Shown: positions 26,573 to 33,489 of the stretch, one piece after another | Layout: the number at the start of each line of letters is the position of its first letter | How positions within the stretch are numbered: the first letter of the stretch is position 1 | Origin: Candidatus Hinthialibacter antarcticus | GTDB taxonomy: Bacteria > Hinthialibacterota > Hinthialibacteria > Hinthialibacterales > Hinthialibacteraceae | DNA: 33,489 bases | Assembly: GCA_030765645.1 (NCBI GenBank) | Contig: JAVCCE010000012.1 | Coordinates: 1 to 33,489 of the forward strand | Direction of reading: 5' to 3' | Notes under the pieces: generated by a model | Database searches by the model: none | Seen by the model: only the letters and a program-made list of their open reading frames with translations | What the model was told of the DNA's origin: nothing | Translations under genes and position numbers: made by a program

Positions 26573-28078
26573 CTACATCTTCCCAAACAATTCTTTGTTC
26601 TTCGGGTAGATTTCTTTAAACCATTCAAAGCGTTCGTCGTAGAGTTTTTTATTTTCGGGATTGGGCTCGTAGGTGTGTTCGACTTTTGCGACGGCTTTGG
26701 CTGCTTCGGGGATAGAGTCGTACACGCCGCTGGCCGCGCCCGCCAACACCGCCGCGCCCAGACATCCCGCCTCGGCGACTTGCGGCGCCGCAACCGGCGC
26801 GCCCATAATGTCGGCCTTAATCTGTAACCAATAGGGCGACTTTGCGCCGCCTCCGGTGGCGCGGTAGGCTTCGACTTTGCCGCCCGCCTGCGCCAAAAGT
26901 TCCATGCCCTGGCGTAGTTCATAGGTTACGCCTTCGAGCAAGGCGCGGGTGATCTCCGCCTTGGTGGTGTCGAGCGTCAATCCCAAGATCGCCCCCTTGC
27001 TCTTGTTGTCGAAATGAGGAACTCCCGTGGTAGTGAAATGGGGAAGCACCAATAAATTCGTCGGCTTGTCGGCGGCTTCTTCGGTAAGAATCTCATACAC
27101 GTCGCGCTTCTGCTTTTTGGCTCGCTGCATTTCTTCGCGGGCGAACTGGTCGCGATACCAGCGGAACAAAACCGCCCCCGTGTAGTTATAGACCAACACG
27201 CAATATAAATCAGGACAGGTATGGTGATAACAACACAGGTTGCTCGCCAGCATCTGTTCATTGAGCAGCGCCTTATCAAACGCGGCGCCGATGCAGGCCA
27301 CCGTGCCGATGCCGTAGGCGGCGGTCTTGGCGTCGGTCACGCCTGCGCCCAACATCTGGCAGGGCTGGTCGTGTCCGCCCGTCACAACTTTCACGCCGCG
27401 CGGCAGGCCGATCTCGTCCGCGATGGAGTCAATCACCGTCCCCACCAGCGTCCCCGATGGAACCGCCTTGGGCATGACGTCTTTGGTGAGACCGACTGCG
27501 CCGAGAAAATCGTCGCGCCATTCTTCTTTGACGATGTCGAACAACATGGTGCGCCCGGCAAGGCTGAAATCGACCACCGCTTCTCCGGTGAGAAAATAAT
27601 TGATCAGGTCTTCGTAGCCGAGAATGTACTTGGCGTTGTCGAGCACTTCGGGTTGGTTGTCGCGATACCAGTTAAGTTTGAGCGCGGTGAAGATCGACGC
27701 GGGCGGCTGTCCGGTGGCTTGAAAGAGCGTGTCGCGGCCAAAGCGTTCGATCCATTGTTCGACGTAGGGGCCGGTGCGCGGATCAAAACTGACAATCGAG
27801 TTTGATAGAAACTCGTCATTGGCGCCGATCGCAGTGACCGCTTCGCCTTGGCATGAAACCGCCAGCGCCTGGATGGGGTCGCGCTTGGTCTTTTTTGAAA
27901 CTTCGCGGATGCAGTCTTTGGTATCGTTCCACACTTGTTTGCTGTCGAGTTCGGCCCAGCCCGGGTTGGGCGCGTGAAGCGGATATTCACGGTAGGCATA
28001 GGCGATTAACTTGCCAGATTCATCGAAGGCGACGGCTTTGCATCCAGTGGTGCCGATATCAATACCCATTAAACTCAT
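26573..28078 (-). CDS. FGGY-family carbohydrate kinase (xylulokinase-like)
   Basis: A 501-residue cytoplasmic sugar kinase. The two FGGY domains are seen from MGIDIGTTGCKAVAFDESGK (residues 4-23), AVSCQGEAVTAI near 75, VTGGHDQPCQMLGAG near 240, YGIGTVACIG near 265, LLVLPHFTTTGVPHFD near 345, ILGLTLDTTKAEITRALLEG near 372 and ATGGGAKSPYWLQIKADIMG near 412. Length fits xylulokinases, but the GGHDQ element leaves fuculokinase, rhamnulokinase or another ketose kinase open, so no symbol is given. GGGAG stands ten bases before the ATG. It is on its own between repeats; the microcompartment shell gene 1.4 kb away may point to a deoxy-sugar or similar substrate, which is inference. Confidence 0.88.
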   Translation of the reverse strand: MSLMGIDIGTTGCKAVAFDESGKLIAYAYREYPLHAPNPGWAELDSKQVWNDTKDCIREVSKKTKRDPIQALAVSCQGEAVTAIGANDEFLSNSIVSFDPRTGPYVEQWIERFGRDTLFQATGQPPASIFTALKLNWYRDNQPEVLDNAKYILGYEDLINYFLTGEAVVDFSLAGRTMLFDIVKEEWRDDFLGAVGLTKDVMPKAVPSGTLVGTVIDSIADEIGLPRGVKVVTGGHDQPCQMLGAGVTDAKTAAYGIGTVACIGAAFDKALLNEQMLASNLCCYHHTCPDLYCVLVYNYTGAVLFRWYRDQFAREEMQRAKKQKRDVYEILTEEAADKPTNLLVLPHFTTTGVPHFDNKSKGAILGLTLDTTKAEITRALLEGVTYELRQGMELLAQAGGKVEAYRATGGGAKSPYWLQIKADIMGAPVAAPQVAEAGCLGAAVLAGAASGVYDSIPEAAKAVAKVEHTYEPNPENKKLYDERFEWFKEIYPKNKELFGKM

Positions 28079-28696
28079 GGCGACAATCTCCCAAATGTAT
28101 TCTTCAATTTACTATAAGGGAAATCGCCTTGGGAGCACAAGGCTAAACTTACGCTCTTTATGATTAGTACCGCCTTTCAAATGTGTCATTGCTTCGAAGG
28201 GGTGGCAAGGGCAAGGCGTCGCGAAGCGACGGCAGCCCTTGATGCAACCTGAGGCAGGGAGGTCTCGCTTCTCGGTTTATGAGGCAATTTGTGCGGCGCG
28301 TTTTCTTTTCCCACCGTTTCAAGCATTCAAAACTTCTCGGTGGGTCGGTAAGGCGTGACTCACCCTACGCTTTTAAACTCGCCCCCTCGGCGTCTTACAA
28401 ATAGCGCAAACGATGGCGCGGATAGTTTTAATTAGAATTAACACCTTTGAACAAGCATCAATCGTTTTTTTCACCCTCACCCCAACTCTCTCCCGCCAGC
28501 GGGCGAGAGGGCCGGTTGTGTGATTTCAACACCTGAATGGTTTTTCATTCATGCTTTCGGTAAAGCAGCCGCTATTGCCTTCTCCCTCTGGGAGAAGGGT
28601 AGGTTGAGGGCAGTAAGACTGGATAGAAGAACCAAACGATTATCGTGACAGGCCTGATTAACGCGGCGGCCGCGCTGAAAGATGCGCCGCATTCGA
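28079..28696. repeat. Intergenic region with modules E, D and two C copies
   Basis: No gene is supported. Module E lies at 28199-28243 (GGGGTGGCAAGGGCAAGGC, then AGCCCTTGA) with a short hairpin TCGCGAAGCGA inside. A D-type hairpin lies at 28339-28369 and two C modules at 28471-28513 and 28577-28613. The promoter of the FGGY kinase should lie in the first 100 bases; I see no clear boxes. Confidence 0.65.
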
Positions 28697-28731
28697 TCAA
28701 AACAAAAACGGGCGACCGATTGGCCGCCCGT
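28697..28731 (-). terminator. Rho-independent terminator of the pseudopilin gene
   Basis: On the minus strand, stem ACGGGCGGCC with GGTCGCCCGT (one G-U pair), loop AATC, then TTTTTGTTTT. It begins 24 bases after the pseudopilin stop. Confidence 0.9.
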
Positions 28732-28755
28732 AGAAAACGTATGTTGATCTACAAA

Positions 28756-29376
28756 TTAGTTCGTGCCGCCGATGATCTGGCTGTTGAGAACAAAGATGTT
28801 TCCTGATGAGGTCAGCCCATTCGACGGCAGGTAGATAAAACCGCCGGAGCGTTCGCCAAGCGCTTTGTAGCCTGCTTCGCCCCAGGGGAAGTTTTGTTCG
28901 CCGTTCGGGCCAAGCGAAGTCATCAGATATTCGATGTTCTGGCGTCCCATCATATTAAACGCTGCCGTGCTGTCTTTGCAGTTTGGCGTCCCTTGCGGGC
29001 CGAATGAAACACGCGATGTGTATTCATACACTGGTTTCAAGCCGTCTTTGATCGACTGGCGGTTTTGAAATTCTGCGTTGATCCCCGCGAAGGCGTCTTC
29101 CGGAATTTGTCCAATATACGAAACCGGCGTGGTGAGTGGGATGTATGACAGGTGTTCTGCCTGGCCGACGCCGCAGTCGCCGTCATAGGTATACTGGTTG
29201 CGGTCTAGGCGGTATTGTTCCTGCGCCATGGCAACGGCCTTCATGTCTGACACCACCCGCGCAACCTTGGCGCGCATTTGCGCGTTCAAAAAGTTGGGTA
29301 CGGCGATGGCCGCCAGAATGCCGATAATCGCTACAACAATCAACAACTCAATAAGCGTAAAACCCCGTTTCTTCAT
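28756..29376 (-). CDS. Type II secretion/type IV pilin-like pseudopilin
   Basis: A class III signal peptide is plain: MKKRG cleaved before FTLIELLIVVAIIGILAAIA, with Glu at +5, followed by the pilin helix (VPNFLNAQMRAKVARVVSDM). The C-terminal globular part of about 140 residues has the pattern seen in many PVC-type and related pseudopilins (EQYRLDRNQYTYDGD, PLTTPVSYIGQIPEDAF, SLGPNGEQNF). At 206 residues it is longer than a classical GspG. It would be processed by a prepilin peptidase at the inner membrane and packed into a pseudopilus or pilus. GGGAGGT lies eight bases before the ATG and a strong terminator follows, so it is a single-gene unit, away from any secretion cluster. Confidence 0.92.
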   Translation of the reverse strand: MKKRGFTLIELLIVVAIIGILAAIAVPNFLNAQMRAKVARVVSDMKAVAMAQEQYRLDRNQYTYDGDCGVGQAEHLSYIPLTTPVSYIGQIPEDAFAGINAEFQNRQSIKDGLKPVYEYTSRVSFGPQGTPNCKDSTAAFNMMGRQNIEYLMTSLGPNGEQNFPWGEAGYKALGERSGGFIYLPSNGLTSSGNIFVLNSQIIGGTN

Positions 29377-29481
29377 TACACGACCTCCCTACAGATTAAC
29401 GATGTGTGTTCAAATGGTGTAAATTCTTCAACCAATTCCGCCGCTCCATTGAGCAGCGAGAATTAAAAATATTCGTCTTCG

Positions 29482-29817
29482 TTACTTTGATTTCTTTTTT
29501 GCGGGCGCCTTCGGCAATAACATGTCCGGGCCGGTCATGGTTTCTTCGGGCGTGTGCGTGATGATTTTTTCGACGTCTTCATGCGGGTTGGGAATGACAT
29601 GCGCAGAGATCACTTCGCCCACCCGGCGCGCTGCCGCTGCTCCTGCTTCGACGGCTGCTTGTACGTCAGCGACGCCGCCGCGCAGAGTCACCGTCACCAT
29701 GCCGGGGACGTTATATTCTAATTGCGTGACAATTGTTTCCGCTGATTTGACTGCTGCATCGCTCGCTTCAATTCCAGCGATGAGTCCCCTTGTTTCGATT
29801 AATCCCAAAGCACTCAT
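29482..29817 (-). CDS. Bacterial microcompartment shell protein (BMC-H)
   Basis: One BMC domain (Pfam PF00936 type) fills residues 2-82: ALGLIETRGLIAGIEASDAA at the start, PGMVTVTLRGGVADVQAAVE in the middle and RRVGEVISAHVIPNPHEDVE at the end. Such proteins form cyclic hexamers that tile the shell of a metabolic organelle. The 25-residue tail after the domain ends in a lysine-rich stretch (PKAPAKKKSK). GAGAGG lies eight bases before the ATG. No other shell gene, aldehyde dehydrogenase or signature lyase is in the window, so this is either a satellite gene of a locus elsewhere or a shell of unusual organisation. It is divergent from the Gfo/Idh/MocA gene, with 165 bp between them. Confidence 0.95.
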   Translation of the reverse strand: MSALGLIETRGLIAGIEASDAAVKSAETIVTQLEYNVPGMVTVTLRGGVADVQAAVEAGAAAARRVGEVISAHVIPNPHEDVEKIITHTPEETMTGPDMLLPKAPAKKKSK

Positions 29818-29919
29818 ACCAATGCCTCTCTTGAACCATTCTATATATTGATCGCATAATCATACGCGAAATTCATATAAAACAAAAGCGCGTATATCAA
29901 TAATCCTGCGATTTTGTCC

Positions 29920-29949
29920 TTGGCGTGAGGTCAAAATTGTGGTTAGAAT
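29920..29949 (+). promoter_or_regulatory. Candidate sigma-70-type promoter for the oxidoreductase gene
   Basis: TTGGCG at 29920-29925 and TAGAAT at 29944-29949 with an 18-base spacer, 33 bases before the ATG. GGAG at 29968-29971 is the ribosome site. The match is moderate and made by eye. Confidence 0.4.
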
Positions 29950-29982
29950 AGATCACGATTTTCTAATGGAGACTAAAAAAAC

Positions 29983-31302
29983 ATGACTGATTCTAAAACG
30001 CCGTCAGAAATCAAAGCCGTATCCAACCGTCGCCGCTTTCTGAAAACCTCCAGCGCTTCGCTCGCGCTCGGGCTGACCGCTGCCAACTACCGCGCCGCCT
30101 CCGCCGCGCCCAACGACAAGATTCGTATGGGTTTCATCGGTCTCGGTGGAATGGGCACAGGCCGCCTCAATGAATTTATGCGCCAGGAAGACGCCGAAGT
30201 CGTCGCCGTCTGCGACGTTGACAGCAGCCACTTGGCCAACGCTATCAAAGAAGTCGAAACCCGCCGCGATATGACGCCGGACGCCTATTCCGATTTCCGC
30301 GAACTGATCGCCCGTAATGATATCGACGGCGTGATGGTCGCCACCCCCGACCATTGGCACGCGTTGACCGCGCTTACCGCCTTGAACGCAGGCAAAGACG
30401 TGTTCGTCGAAAAACCGTTGTGCCATTCGATCAACGAAGGCCGCGAGTTGGTCGATGCCGCCAAGCGTAATAACCGCATCACTCAAATGGGCAACCACAT
30501 CCACAGCGGCAACAACTATCGCCGCGTGGTCGAGATGGTGCAGTCGGGCAAATTGGGCGGCATCACCAAAGTCGCCTGTTGGAAAAGCAGTTCCATGCAG
30601 AATATGGGCAAGCCCGACAACGCGACGCCTCCGCCTGAGTTGAACTACGACTTCTGGCAAGGCGCCGCCCCCAAAGAACCGTATAATAAAAATCGCTCGC
30701 ATTTTACTTTCCGTTATTTCTGGGATTACTCCGGCGGCGACTTTATGGACTTCTGGTGTCACATCACCGATGTCGCGTTTTGGGCGCTTGACTTGGGCGC
30801 GCCGCTCACCGTGAGCGCCACTGGCGGACGTTGGTACCATGACGACAACGCCGAGACGCCCGACGTGTTTGAAGCAACCCTGACCTTCCCCAATAATTTG
30901 ATTTTAACCTGGACGCTGCACCCTAAAGGCCTTCCCGGGTATGAACAATTCGGCGGCATCGGTTGCGTCTTCCAGGGTGACGACGCCACCTGCGTCACCA
31001 ATTACGGCGAGAACAAAATCTTCGTCGATGGAAAAGAAAACCCCGACTTTGAACGCCCCCCGCAAAGCATCCCCAACTCGCCGGGGCACATCCGCCAGTT
31101 CCTCGATTGCATGAAATCGCGCGAGCAGGCCGACTGCAACGTGGAATATGCGTATAAATTGACCAAGCCGGGCCTCTTGTGCAACATCGCTTATCGCATC
31201 GGCGAAACCCTGCATTGGGACGATGAAAAAGAGCAGGTGATCGGCAACTATCGCGCCAATCAAATGGTCAACCGCAAATACCGCCGCCCCTGGTCGATCT
31301 AA
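29983..31302 (+). CDS. Tat-exported Gfo/Idh/MocA-family oxidoreductase
   Basis: A 439-residue protein with a twin-arginine signal (NRRRFLKTSSASLALGLTA, residues 10-28). The NAD(P)-binding Rossmann motif is MGFIGLGGMGTGRL (about 49-62), with AVCDVD, VATPDHWHA and the family's VFVEKPLCHSI (about 140) carrying the EKP Lys. The C-terminal alpha/beta domain has the WDYSGGDFMDFWCHITDVAFW block, with His and Asp suited to sugar binding. Members oxidise, reduce or rearrange sugars; the exported subgroup, common in Planctomycetes and Bacteroidetes relatives, may keep its cofactor bound and act in glycoside turnover. The actual substrate is unknown. The symporter follows after 138 bp. Confidence 0.92.
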   Translation: MTDSKTPSEIKAVSNRRRFLKTSSASLALGLTAANYRAASAAPNDKIRMGFIGLGGMGTGRLNEFMRQEDAEVVAVCDVDSSHLANAIKEVETRRDMTPDAYSDFRELIARNDIDGVMVATPDHWHALTALTALNAGKDVFVEKPLCHSINEGRELVDAAKRNNRITQMGNHIHSGNNYRRVVEMVQSGKLGGITKVACWKSSSMQNMGKPDNATPPPELNYDFWQGAAPKEPYNKNRSHFTFRYFWDYSGGDFMDFWCHITDVAFWALDLGAPLTVSATGGRWYHDDNAETPDVFEATLTFPNNLILTWTLHPKGLPGYEQFGGIGCVFQGDDATCVTNYGENKIFVDGKENPDFERPPQSIPNSPGHIRQFLDCMKSREQADCNVEYAYKLTKPGLLCNIAYRIGETLHWDDEKEQVIGNYRANQMVNRKYRRPWSI

Positions 31303-31440
31303 AGCCGGGCAGCGAGTCTTTTCGTGTACAATGTGAATCCCCCCTGGCGCAACGCTAGGGGGGACCAATTCAGGCGAACAGCGCCGTAGGGTGGGTTCTT
31401 ACCCCACCATGAAAAACCTCGCAAGCATAAAGGGTGCCGT
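31303..31440. repeat. Hairpin and D module between oxidoreductase and symporter genes
   Basis: A strong hairpin of module G type lies at 31338-31364 (CCCCCCTGGCG with CGCTAGGGGGG) but has no T run, so termination is uncertain. A D palindrome (GTAGGGTGGGTTCTTACCCC) lies at 31386-31409. It is not clear whether the two flanking genes are cotranscribed. Confidence 0.65.
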
Positions 31441-32979
31441 ATGCAACAGTCGTTACAACCGCTCGATTACGCCATCATGTTGGGCTATTTTCTTTTCACC
31501 ATGGGGCTGGGCGTCTATCTCGGACGCAATATCAAAACCGGAAAAGACTACTTTCTCGCCGGGCGCTCGCTGCCCTGGTGGGCCATCGGCATGTCGCTGG
31601 TGGTGTCAGACATCGGCGGCGTCGACATCGTCGGCCTGGCGGGCGAAGCCTACGAACACGGCCTCGTCTTAGGCAACTTCGACTGGCTGGGCAGCGTCCC
31701 GGTCATGATTATCGCCGGGTTTGTTTTCATCCCGCTGTTCTGGCGCTCGGGCGCATACACCATTCCCGAATTTTTAGGCCGACGTTATAACTCAGCCATT
31801 CAAACCATCGTATCGGGCATCTGGCTTGTGGTGATGGTCTTCAATCTGGGCATTATGCTCTACGCCACCGCCGCCATGATGAAAGTCATGCTGGGCTGGC
31901 CGGAAGGATACTCCATTGTCCTGTCCGCCGTATTTGTCGGCCTCTATACCATTGTCGGCGGGCTATCGGCGGTCGTCTATACCGACGTGATTCAGTGCAT
32001 CGTGATGATGGTCGGCTGCGCCATCGCTCTCGTGATTGGCATCAATGACGTCGGCGGGCTAAGCGGTTTGCGCGAAACCATCCTGGCAATGGGCCCTCAA
32101 TATGAAAACCATTTCGATCTGGTGCGCACGGTCGATACCCATACCGATTATCCCTGGACGGGCGTCTTGATGGGCCTCGGCTTCGTACTCGCGCCCGCCT
32201 ATTGGATCGGCAACCAGGCCATTGTCCAACGCAGCCTGGGCGCCCGGACTGAGTTTGAAGCCAAGGCGTCATTCATCTGGGGTTCACTCCTCAAAATCTT
32301 TATCCCGATTTTGATGGTTATCCCCGGCATCGTCGCGCTGGCGCACAACCCCAATGTTGAAAACATTAACCATGCGGTGCCCATTCTCATTCGCGACACC
32401 TTGCCGACTGGCCTGCTGGGCATCTTCTTCGCCGCATTTCTGGCTGCATTCATGTCGAGCGTCGATACCAGCCTCAACTCCAGCGTCACTCTTTTGACGA
32501 CGGACTTTTATAAGAAATTTCTGTTTCCAAACGCGGGCGAAAAACACCTGCTGCTTGTCGGGCGGCTGCTGACCATCGTCTTCATCCTCTGGGGAATCGG
32601 CTTTGCGTTCTGGGTATGGGCGCGCGGCGAAGGCATCTACACCATTATTCAAACCATCTTCTCGCTCTATCAGGGGCCGAGCCTTTCAATCATCATCCTG
32701 GGCGTTTTATGGAGCCGAACCACCGGCGCCGGCGCCTTGGTCGGCCTGCTATCGGGTATCGGCGCGGCGGCGGTGTTGCACTTCACCCACAACGCGCTCT
32801 ATGACGAGGCGCTGGGCGCATCGACGCTGTTCCAATATGACGATCCGTTCTTGTTAATTGCCTGGTGGGCGTTTGCCGTTTCGTTTGTCGTAACAATCAT
32901 CGTCAGCCTGCTCACGCCGCGTGAACCCGAAGAAAAGCTGGATGGCCTGGTTTATAAATATGGAAGGAGCGCCGCCTAA
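31441..32979 (+). CDS. Sodium:solute symporter (SSS family)
   Basis: A 512-residue inner-membrane carrier with about thirteen to fourteen spans. SSS family features: LGRNIKTGKDYFLAGRSLPW (residues 28-47) in the first loop, ISNIGGVD-like VVSDIGGVDIVGLAGEAY with the sodium-site region near 55-72, YTIPEFLGRRY near 105, YTIVGGLSAVVYTDVIQ near 168, and LAAFMSSVDTSLNSSVTL near 340, which carries the conserved Ser-Ser-x-Asp-Thr sodium-binding stretch. It is closest in layout to SGLT-like sugar carriers, which fits the surrounding sugar genes, but the substrate is not readable. The stop overlaps the start of a small membrane protein gene by one base. Confidence 0.92.
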   Translation: MQQSLQPLDYAIMLGYFLFTMGLGVYLGRNIKTGKDYFLAGRSLPWWAIGMSLVVSDIGGVDIVGLAGEAYEHGLVLGNFDWLGSVPVMIIAGFVFIPLFWRSGAYTIPEFLGRRYNSAIQTIVSGIWLVVMVFNLGIMLYATAAMMKVMLGWPEGYSIVLSAVFVGLYTIVGGLSAVVYTDVIQCIVMMVGCAIALVIGINDVGGLSGLRETILAMGPQYENHFDLVRTVDTHTDYPWTGVLMGLGFVLAPAYWIGNQAIVQRSLGARTEFEAKASFIWGSLLKIFIPILMVIPGIVALAHNPNVENINHAVPILIRDTLPTGLLGIFFAAFLAAFMSSVDTSLNSSVTLLTTDFYKKFLFPNAGEKHLLLVGRLLTIVFILWGIGFAFWVWARGEGIYTIIQTIFSLYQGPSLSIIILGVLWSRTTGAGALVGLLSGIGAAAVLHFTHNALYDEALGASTLFQYDDPFLLIAWWAFAVSFVVTIIVSLLTPREPEEKLDGLVYKYGRSAA

Positions 32980-33227
32980 TGGCTGAATTCATCGCTTCGA
33001 TACTCAGCGTTCCCGGCGAGGCTTTGCGCCAATTGATGCTGATGATCCCCATCAGTATCGCCAAGTTATTCTTCATCGCCTATTTCGCGGGCATTGGAAT
33101 CTGGGTCTGGACGCTCGACCCTTCCGACGTCATTGGTGAAGTACATGGGCGAAAAAAGCCCGTTGACCTGCGCCCTTACGCCACCGCATCCATGATCGCC
33201 ATGGTCATTATTTATTGGCTGCTGTAG
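32979..33227 (+). CDS. Small two-span membrane protein coupled to the symporter
   Basis: An 82-residue protein with two membrane spans: IPISIAKLFFIAYFAGIGIW (about 23-42) and the C-terminal YATASMIAMVIIYWLL. A charged loop (DPSDVIGEVHGRKKPVDLRP) joins them and an amphipathic helix precedes them. The ATG overlaps the symporter stop (TAATG), with GGAAGGAG nine bases before it, so translation is coupled. Some SSS carriers are known to be encoded next to a small membrane protein (YjcH with ActP, YhdT with PanF); this protein has the same position and size but I cannot place it in either of those families. Confidence 0.82.
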   Translation: MAEFIASILSVPGEALRQLMLMIPISIAKLFFIAYFAGIGIWVWTLDPSDVIGEVHGRKKPVDLRPYATASMIAMVIIYWLL

Positions 33228-33489
33228 GTAGATGGAACTGTTTGTACATTGATAGCCAAGGTAGAGTGGGCTCGCGAAGCAGCCCACCATGCAATGTTTC
33301 AATTATCATGAACGGCAGGTAATAACCCACCAATATTTCGAATGCTGTGGGGAGGGCGAACCTCCTGGTGAGCCGGATAAAACCGAAAGCCTGCTCCCTC
33401 TCCCACTGGGAGAGGGTTGGGGTGAGGGCTTGGATATATATCCGTTTTTATTCAAACGCGGCTCGGCGGGAGCCTCGCCCTCCCCGCAC
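33228..33489. repeat. Modules D, F and C, with C nested inside F
   Basis: A D-like hairpin lies at 33262-33290 (GTGGGCTCGCGAAGCAGCCC). From 33349 to 33485 stands a repeat F whose two inverted ends (GGGGAGGGCGAACCTCCTGG and GGAGCCTCGCCCTCCCC) enclose a module C (33392-33431). F at 2931-3013 is 83 bp without C; here it is 137 bp. No gene is seen to the window end. Confidence 0.75.

Noticed and set aside
26573-28078. Naming the kinase xylB
   Set aside because: The family is certain but the sugar is not; the substrate-site region does not allow a choice by eye between xylulose, fuculose, rhamnulose and others.
30004-30840. 278-codon minus-strand frame opposite the oxidoreductase gene
   Set aside because: Shadow frame made long by codon bias; the plus-strand product has a Tat signal and Rossmann motif.
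31338-31364. Intrinsic terminator after the oxidoreductase gene
   Set aside because: The hairpin is strong but no T run follows, and the same hairpin type occurs as a dispersed repeat module.

Overview
The window is bacterial chromosomal DNA of moderately high GC, with no rRNA, tRNA, phage or CRISPR array seen. Several genes fit a heterotrophic, Gram-negative-type bacterium of the PVC/FCB or candidate-phylum kind: a secreted DUF2961/GH172 protein, a Tat-exported Gfo/Idh/MocA oxidoreductase, a secreted FG-GAP protein with a dockerin-like end, a type II secretion-type pseudopilin and a microcompartment shell protein. Lineages such as Hinthialibacterota, Hydrogenedentota, Sumerlaeota, Lentisphaerota or Planctomycetota would all fit. 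This is inference from gene content, not a placement.

Layout. Positions 1-800 hold a truncated dispersed repeat, an AT-rich unknown gene and repeat modules. Positions 836-6104 hold a SUMF1-fold protein, a divergent GT-C membrane glycosyltransferase, a GH172 protein and a second large GT-C-like membrane protein. Positions 6200-6535 form a self-contained small gene with a sigma-28-like promoter, strong ribosome site and terminator. Positions 6541-7370 are packed with repeats plus the tail of a broken gene. Positions 7371-11751 hold an RNA m5U methyltransferase and a two-gene O-antigen ligase/polymerase operon. Positions 12400-16278 hold a secreted zinc peptidase coupled to araB, and a divergent NtrC-type regulator. 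Positions 16388-18338 are an AT-rich type II restriction-modification pair. Positions 18443-22364 hold the FG-GAP/P-domain protein overlapping uvrB. Positions 22380-25900 are a second repeat-rich stretch around an ArnT-like glycosyltransferase, with tails and a head of lost relatives. Positions 25864-33227 hold a small membrane protein, an FGGY sugar kinase, a pseudopilin, a BMC shell protein, a Gfo/Idh/MocA protein and an SSS symporter with a small overlapping partner.

Two themes join the genes. One is sugar use: GH172, AraB, the second FGGY kinase, the oxidoreductase, the sodium symporter and the microcompartment shell protein. The other is surface polysaccharide: three GT-C proteins plus the Wzy/WaaL pair.

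The least ordinary content lies between the genes. At least eight short repeat modules, mostly palindromic or with inverted ends, are nested and shuffled. They include a 178-bp element with 18-bp inverted ends that now supplies the stop codon of a host gene, a palindrome whose core is flipped relative to its flanks, and a tandem array carrying two copies of the last 17 codons of a glycosyltransferase gene.
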